This document shows, in pieces, positions 18,848 to 23,297 of a DNA stretch of 23,297 bases; the first letter of the stretch is position 1; each line of letters begins with the position of its first letter. A program made the translations under genes and the position numbers. The stretch comes from an uncultured Pseudoxanthomonas sp. (GTDB taxonomy: Bacteria; Pseudomonadota; Gammaproteobacteria; Xanthomonadales; Xanthomonadaceae), in assembly GCA_946886405.1 (NCBI GenBank), contig CAMPIO010000054.1, positions 1 through 23,297 on the forward strand, written 5' to 3'. A model generated the notes under the pieces. The model ran no database searches, was not told the origin of the DNA, and worked only from the letters and a program-made list of their open reading frames with translations.

Positions 18848-18878
18848 AAAAAAAGCCCCGGCAGAGCCGGGGCTTTTT
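18848..18878. terminator. Bidirectional intrinsic terminator
   Basis: GCCCCGGC (18855-18862) and GCCGGGGC (18866-18873) pair around AGA, flanked by a run of seven A on the left and five T on the right. It works in both directions and separates the hxlR-type gene (end 18841) from the convergent RND permease gene (end 18900). Confidence 0.93.
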
Positions 18879-18899
18879 CGTTCTCGCAGCGCGGGCGGC

Positions 18900-21800
18900 T
18901 CAGTGCCCGTGCGCGGGCTCGCCATCAGCTGATGGGGCGGCCTCATCCGCATCCTTGCGGTCATGCGCATGGTCGCGGGCCAGGTACAGGTAGAACGCCG
19001 GCAGCACGAACAGCGTGAACAGCGTACCGATGGTCATGCCCGAGGCGATCACCACGCCCATCGAGAAGCGCGATGCGGCACCGGGGCCGCTGGCGATCAG
19101 CAACGGGATCATTGCGAACACGAGCGCGGCGGTCGTCATGAGGACCGGGCGAAGGCGGATGGCGGCGGCTTCCTCGATGGCTTCGCGCTTGGACAGGCCG
19201 CGCTCGATCTGCAGCTTGTTGGCGAACTCCACGATCAGGATGCCGTGCTTGGAGATCACGCCCACCAGCGTCACCAGGCCCACCTGCGTGTAGATGTTGA
19301 TGCTCATGCCGGGGAAGGCTTCGATCTGCATCATGCCCAGCACGCCGCTGAGGATGGCCAGCACGTTGACGGTGAGCAATGCACCGCTGATCGCCATCGG
19401 CACGGTCAACAGCATGATCAGTGCATCGCGGAAGCTCTCGAACTGGGCCGCCAGCACCAGGAAGATCACGATCAGGGCGAGCGCCAGCGTGACCAGCATC
19501 GCCGCGCCTTCCTGCTTGAACTGGCGGGATTCGCCGGCGTAATCGACCGAGTAGCCTTGCGGCAGGACGTCCTTGGCCGCCTGATCGAGGATCGCCAGCG
19601 CCTCGCCCTTGCTGACGCCGGGTCGCGGTGCGAAGGTGATCGACACTGCATTGAGCTGCTGGAAGCGCTTCAGCGATTGCGGCTGTGCGCTTTCCTTCAG
19701 CGTCACCAGCGTCGACAGCGGGATCAGTTCGCCATCGCGGGTACGCGTGTAGTAGTTCTCCAGGTCGCTGGCATTGAGCCGGTCGCTGCGCTGCACCTGC
19801 GGGATCACCAGGTACGAGCGGTTCTGCATGGCGAAGCGGTTGGTGTAACCACCCGACAGCATCGCCGCCATGTCGGCCGCCAACGTGCGCATGTCGATGC
19901 CCAGGGTGGCCGCCTTCTCGCGGTCGATGTTGACCTCGATGCGCGGCTTGTCGATCTTCAGGTCCTTGTCGAGGAAGATGAAGCGCTTGCTTTCCATCGC
20001 CTTCATCAGGATCTGGTCGGCAAGTTCCGCCAGCTGGCTCAATTCGCCGACACCGCCGATGACGAACTCGCCGCCGCCGCCATCGCCACCTGCGCTGGGC
20101 AGCGAAGGCGGCACCAGTGCGAAGATGTTCAGGCCACTGACCTGGCTCATCTTCGGCTGCAGTTCCTGCTGGAGTACTGCATTGGTGGAACGCTCGCGTT
20201 CACTCCAGGGCTTCAGCACGAAGCCGGCCATCGCCATGGGGCTGGCGCCGCCACCACTGCCACCAAAGCCGCCGTTGAACAGGAAGTAGTCCTGCACTTC
20301 GGGCACGCCCTTGGCGATCGACGTGACCTCTTCTGTATAGCGTTCCACGTAGTCGAGCGTGGAGTAGGGGTCGGCGCTGGCGACGGAGAAGATGAAGCCT
20401 TCGTCTTCCAGCGGGGCCGGCTCCTTGGGCGCGGTCATGTACAGGAACGCGCACGACACCAGCACCAGGATGCCGAACAGCCCGACCACCGACTTGGTTT
20501 CCATCGTGCCGTGCAAGCGACGCTGGTAGCCCGCATTGAGCTTCTCGAAGCGAGCATCCAGCCACTGCTCCAGTTTGCCCTTGCCGCCGTCGCTGTGTGG
20601 TTTGAGGATCTTGGCGCACATCATCGGCGTCAGGGTCAGCGCGATCACGCCCGACAGCAGCACGGAACCGGCAAGCGTGAAAGCGAATTCGGTGAACAGT
20701 ACGCCAGTCATGCCGCCCTGGAAGCCGATGGGCAGGTAGACCGCCACCAGCGTGGTGGTCATGGCCACCACGGGCCAGGCCAGCTCTCGCGCACCCTTGA
20801 TCGCCGCCTCGTAGGGCGACATGCCTTCCTCGATGTGCCGGTGGATGTTCTCCAGCACGACGATGGCGTCGTCCACCACGATGCCGATCGCCAGGACCAT
20901 CGCCAGCAGCGTCAGCAGGTTGATGGTGAAGCCCATCAGCAGCATCAGGAACAGCGCGCCGACCAGCGACAACGGCACCGTCACCGCGGGGATCAGCACG
21001 CTGCGCAGCGAGCCCAGGAACAGGAAGATCACCACGATCACGATGATCACCGCCTCGACGATGGTGCTGACCACCTCGTCGATGGCGTCCTGGATCTGCT
21101 CGGTGCTGTCGTAGGGAATCGTCGCCTTGATGCCTTCGGGCAGCTGCGGGACGATTTCGCCATCCCACAGTGCACGGACGTTCTTGATGACGTCCAGGGA
21201 GTTCGCGTCCGGCGACACGAAGATGCCCATGAACGTGGCGGCTTCGCCGTTGATGCGGACCGAGGTGCCATAGCTTTCCGAGCCGAGCTGCACATCGGCC
21301 ACGTCGCCGAGCCGCACGATGGCGCCGTTCTGCTCGCGGATGATCAGCTGGCGGAACTCGTCGGCATTGCGCAGGTCGGTGCGCGCGGTCATGTCGATAG
21401 CGACCATCTGGCCCTTGGTCGAACCGACCGCCGCCAGTACGTTGTTCGACGACAGCGCCGTTGACACGTCGCTGGCGGTGACCTGCAGGGCGGTCATCCG
21501 GTCGGGCTTCAGCCACACGCGCATCGCGAACGTGCCGGCGCCGAGGATGTCGGCCCGCTGCACGCCGGCGACCGTGACCAGCTTGGGCTGGACCACGCGG
21601 GTCAGGTAGTCGGTGATCTGGTTGTTGTCGAGCGTCTCGCTGGCGAACGACACGTACATCGCCGCGATCTGCTGGCCCTGCTGCAGGTCGATCACCGGGT
21701 CCTCGGACTCCGGCGGCAACTGGCCGCGCATCTTGTTGACCTTGGCGGCGATCTGGGTGAGCGCCTCGTTGGGGTCCTGCTCCAGCTTGATGTAGGCCTG

Positions 21801-22073
21801 GATGACGCTGACGCCTGCAGAGCTGGTGGAACTCAGGTAGTCGATGCCCTCCGCGCTGGCGACCTCACGCTCCAGTGGCGTGGTGATGAAACCCTGGATC
21901 AGGTCGGCGTCCGCGCCGTAGTACGTGGTACTGATGTTGACGACGGCGTTGCGCAGCTCAGGATACTGGCGCACGTTCAATTCAGTGAACGAGCGCAGGC
22001 CGAACAGCAGGATGAAGAGGCTGACGACGATCGCCAGCACCGGTTTGTTGATGAAGATGTCGGTGAATTTCAT
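18900..22073 (-). CDS. RND multidrug efflux permease, AcrB/HAE1 family
   Basis: A 1057-residue inner-membrane proton-driven pump of the hydrophobe/amphiphile efflux family. The start MKFTDIFINKPVLAIVVSLF, the first periplasmic porter domain, the transmembrane block from about 335 (IVEAVIIVIVVIFLFLGSLR) and the proton-relay aspartates Asp401-Asp402 in GIVVDDAIVVLENIHRH are all present. Further marks are GVSKGEALAILDQ, LVTLVGVISKHGILIVEFAN in the second half, and ERGLSKREAIEEAA. Two glycine-rich stretches lie in the second porter domain (NGGFGGSGGGA and AGGDGGGGEF). The C-terminal tail is His/Asp-rich (DHAHDRKDADEAAP, ending GHGH-like AHGH). It starts 12 bases after the adaptor gene with GGAG. 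No outer-membrane channel gene is in view; a TolC-type protein would be needed. Substrates cannot be read. Confidence 0.96.
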   Translation of the reverse strand: MKFTDIFINKPVLAIVVSLFILLFGLRSFTELNVRQYPELRNAVVNISTTYYGADADLIQGFITTPLEREVASAEGIDYLSSTSSAGVSVIQAYIKLEQDPNEALTQIAAKVNKMRGQLPPESEDPVIDLQQGQQIAAMYVSFASETLDNNQITDYLTRVVQPKLVTVAGVQRADILGAGTFAMRVWLKPDRMTALQVTASDVSTALSSNNVLAAVGSTKGQMVAIDMTARTDLRNADEFRQLIIREQNGAIVRLGDVADVQLGSESYGTSVRINGEAATFMGIFVSPDANSLDVIKNVRALWDGEIVPQLPEGIKATIPYDSTEQIQDAIDEVVSTIVEAVIIVIVVIFLFLGSLRSVLIPAVTVPLSLVGALFLMLLMGFTINLLTLLAMVLAIGIVVDDAIVVLENIHRHIEEGMSPYEAAIKGARELAWPVVAMTTTLVAVYLPIGFQGGMTGVLFTEFAFTLAGSVLLSGVIALTLTPMMCAKILKPHSDGGKGKLEQWLDARFEKLNAGYQRRLHGTMETKSVVGLFGILVLVSCAFLYMTAPKEPAPLEDEGFIFSVASADPYSTLDYVERYTEEVTSIAKGVPEVQDYFLFNGGFGGSGGGASPMAMAGFVLKPWSERERSTNAVLQQELQPKMSQVSGLNIFALVPPSLPSAGGDGGGGEFVIGGVGELSQLAELADQILMKAMESKRFIFLDKDLKIDKPRIEVNIDREKAATLGIDMRTLAADMAAMLSGGYTNRFAMQNRSYLVIPQVQRSDRLNASDLENYYTRTRDGELIPLSTLVTLKESAQPQSLKRFQQLNAVSITFAPRPGVSKGEALAILDQAAKDVLPQGYSVDYAGESRQFKQEGAAMLVTLALALIVIFLVLAAQFESFRDALIMLLTVPMAISGALLTVNVLAILSGVLGMMQIEAFPGMSINIYTQVGLVTLVGVISKHGILIVEFANKLQIERGLSKREAIEEAAAIRLRPVLMTTAALVFAMIPLLIASGPGAASRFSMGVVIASGMTIGTLFTLFVLPAFYLYLARDHAHDRKDADEAAPSADGEPAHGH

Positions 22074-22085
22074 GCCGGCGCTCCG

Positions 22086-23282
22086 TCAACGGTTTTCGGG
22101 CTTGGGCTGGGCCTCGGTCACCGGCTGCACCTTGTTGTTCACGGTCACCTCGGCGTCGTTGCGCAGCTTCAACAGTCCGCTGGTCGCCACGCGCTCGCCG
22201 GGCTTCAAACCCTCGGTGACGGCGATCAGGTCGCCCCGGGTGGCGCCGGTCTTGACGAAGCGCTGACGCACCACCAGCTTCTTGCCGGTCAGCGGCTTGC
22301 CCTGCATGTCCTTCTCGCCCTCGGCACGTGGCACTTCCTGGATCACGTACACGGCGTTGCCGTAGGGGTTGAAGCTGATCGCGGTCTGCGGCACCACGAT
22401 CACCTTGCGCGCGTCGCCGGTGTCGAAGCCGACATGCGCGAAGGCACCCGGGCGCAGGTTGTAGTCGCCGTTGGCCAGCGTGGCCTGCACCTTGAAGTTG
22501 CGCGTGGCCGGGTCGACCTGCGGCTCCACCGCGGTGACCTCGCCCTCGAACACTTGGCCGGGCAGGGCATCGACGGTCGCGCGGATCTTCGCGCCGGGCA
22601 GCACCTGGCCTACGCGCTGCTCGGGCAGGGTGAAGTCGAGGTAGATCGGGTCGAGCGCCTGCAGGCTGACAATGGCGTCGCCCGGGTTGATGTATTGCCC
22701 CAGGTTGATCTTGCGGATGCCGAGCACGCCGTCGAACGGTGCGCGGATGGTCTTCTGCGCGATCAGGGCACGCTGTGCCTCGACCTGCGCCAGCGAGGTC
22801 GCCGCCACGGTGGAGCGCTCTTCGGCTTCGGCCTGCGAGACCAGCTTGTCGCGGGCCAGCGCCTGCCAACGGTCGCGCTGCACCGAGGCGAGCTTGGACG
22901 AGGCCTCCAGCGATTTCAGCACCGCCAGCTCATTGGCGGTATTGAGCTGCGCGAGCACGGTGCCGGCCTTGACCGGCTTGCCGACATCGATCGACAGGCT
23001 GCGCACCACGCCACCCGCCTCGGTGGTCACGTCGGTGCCGTTGATGGCGACGAACGTGCCGACGGCCTGTTGCGCGTCGATCCATTCCTCCTGCTTCGCA
23101 GTCCAGTCCGTCACCGCAGCGGCAGGTTGCGGCATGGTGTCGAAGAAATCGTTCATCCCCTTGCTCATGATCGCCTTGACGGCGAATACGCCGCCGAAGA
23201 TCACCACCACGGCGATCAGCATCAGGATCATTCGGCGGGTGGTGGAGGGCGTTTTCCTTGCGGCGGGGTCTTTCCGTGTCAT
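22086..23282 (-). CDS. RND efflux periplasmic adaptor (membrane fusion protein)
   Basis: A 398-residue HlyD/AcrA-family adaptor that links the RND permease to an outer-membrane channel. A basic N-terminus (MTRKDPAARKTPSTTRR) is followed by one transmembrane segment at about 18-38; there is no lipobox cysteine, so it is membrane-anchored rather than a lipoprotein. The lipoyl half-motifs are VTTEAGGVVRSLSIDVGKPV and KTIRAPFDGVLGIRKINLGQ. They flank a short alpha-helical hairpin at about 115-165 (ELAVLKSLEASSKLASVQRD). Then come the beta-barrel (LDFTLPEQRVGQVLPGAKIR, VEPQVDPATRNFKVQATL) and the membrane-proximal domain (VVPQTAISFNPYGNAVYVIQ). It is first of the adaptor-permease pair. Only 15 bases lie upstream, so its promoter is outside the window. 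Confidence 0.95.
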   Translation of the reverse strand: MTRKDPAARKTPSTTRRMILMLIAVVVIFGGVFAVKAIMSKGMNDFFDTMPQPAAAVTDWTAKQEEWIDAQQAVGTFVAINGTDVTTEAGGVVRSLSIDVGKPVKAGTVLAQLNTANELAVLKSLEASSKLASVQRDRWQALARDKLVSQAEAEERSTVAATSLAQVEAQRALIAQKTIRAPFDGVLGIRKINLGQYINPGDAIVSLQALDPIYLDFTLPEQRVGQVLPGAKIRATVDALPGQVFEGEVTAVEPQVDPATRNFKVQATLANGDYNLRPGAFAHVGFDTGDARKVIVVPQTAISFNPYGNAVYVIQEVPRAEGEKDMQGKPLTGKKLVVRQRFVKTGATRGDLIAVTEGLKPGERVATSGLLKLRNDAEVTVNNKVQPVTEAQPKPENR

Positions 23283-23297
23283 GGGGGTGTCTTCGGC

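Noticed and set aside
18963..21464. An 833-codon open frame on the plus strand opposite the RND permease
   Set aside because: It is antisense to a canonical RND gene, with His/Gln/Arg-rich low-complexity translation and no family motif. It is a composition artefact.

Overview
The window is high-GC, densely packed bacterial DNA with short gaps, ATGA/GTGA gene overlaps and ordinary chromosomal genes. The gene content (a YtrA-type GntR/ABC operon with a GGTG-N16-CACC operator, methionine synthase split into two genes, DUF885 lipoprotein, SlyX, DUF2058) points to a gammaproteobacterium of the Xanthomonadaceae (Pseudoxanthomonas, Stenotrophomonas, Lysobacter or Xanthomonas type). That placement is inferred from gene content and style; no rRNA or other marker gene is present. 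I see no tRNA, rRNA, CRISPR array, IS element, phage gene or attachment site.

Layout. (1) 86-3309, minus strand: an operon read from 3309 leftwards, made of a small membrane protein, a GntR/YtrA repressor, an ABC ATPase, an ABC permease and a YggN-like lipoprotein. It probably continues past the left edge, because a good Shine-Dalgarno sequence sits there. Its promoter carries an inverted repeat over the -10 element, which suggests autoregulation. (2) 3445-8024, plus strand: an exported glutathione-peroxidase-family enzyme, an exported FKBP prolyl isomerase with what looks like a duplicated N-terminal domain, UDP-glucose 6-dehydrogenase, SlyX, a DUF2058 protein and an alpha/beta hydrolase whose last part appears frameshifted by one missing T. 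(3) 8016-14048, minus strand: a methionine operon starting with an ArsR-type regulator fused to a SAM-dependent methyltransferase domain, then MetH as two translationally coupled genes (homocysteine-binding domain, then folate/cobalamin/reactivation domains), followed by an MFS transporter that may have its own promoter. (4) 14174-17366, plus strand: a short-chain type acyl-CoA dehydrogenase and a DUF885 lipoprotein, each followed or preceded by hairpins. (5) 17428-18841: a divergent pair, a QorB-like NmrA/SDR quinone reductase and an HxlR-type redox regulator, with an operator-like palindrome between them. (6) 18900-23282, minus strand: an RND efflux pump (adaptor then permease), ending at a bidirectional terminator shared with hxlR.

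The most interesting material is regulatory. The ArsR-methyltransferase fusion is co-transcribed with methionine synthase and faces a 32-bp nested dyad in its own promoter. It lacks the cysteine metal site of classical ArsR proteins, so a natural hypothesis is that it senses SAM or S-adenosylhomocysteine (a SahR-like role). Next come the His/Cys-rich insertion in the homocysteine domain of MetH, the frameshifted hydrolase, the duplicated FKBP N-domain and the leader hairpin with a T-run just before the DUF885 gene.
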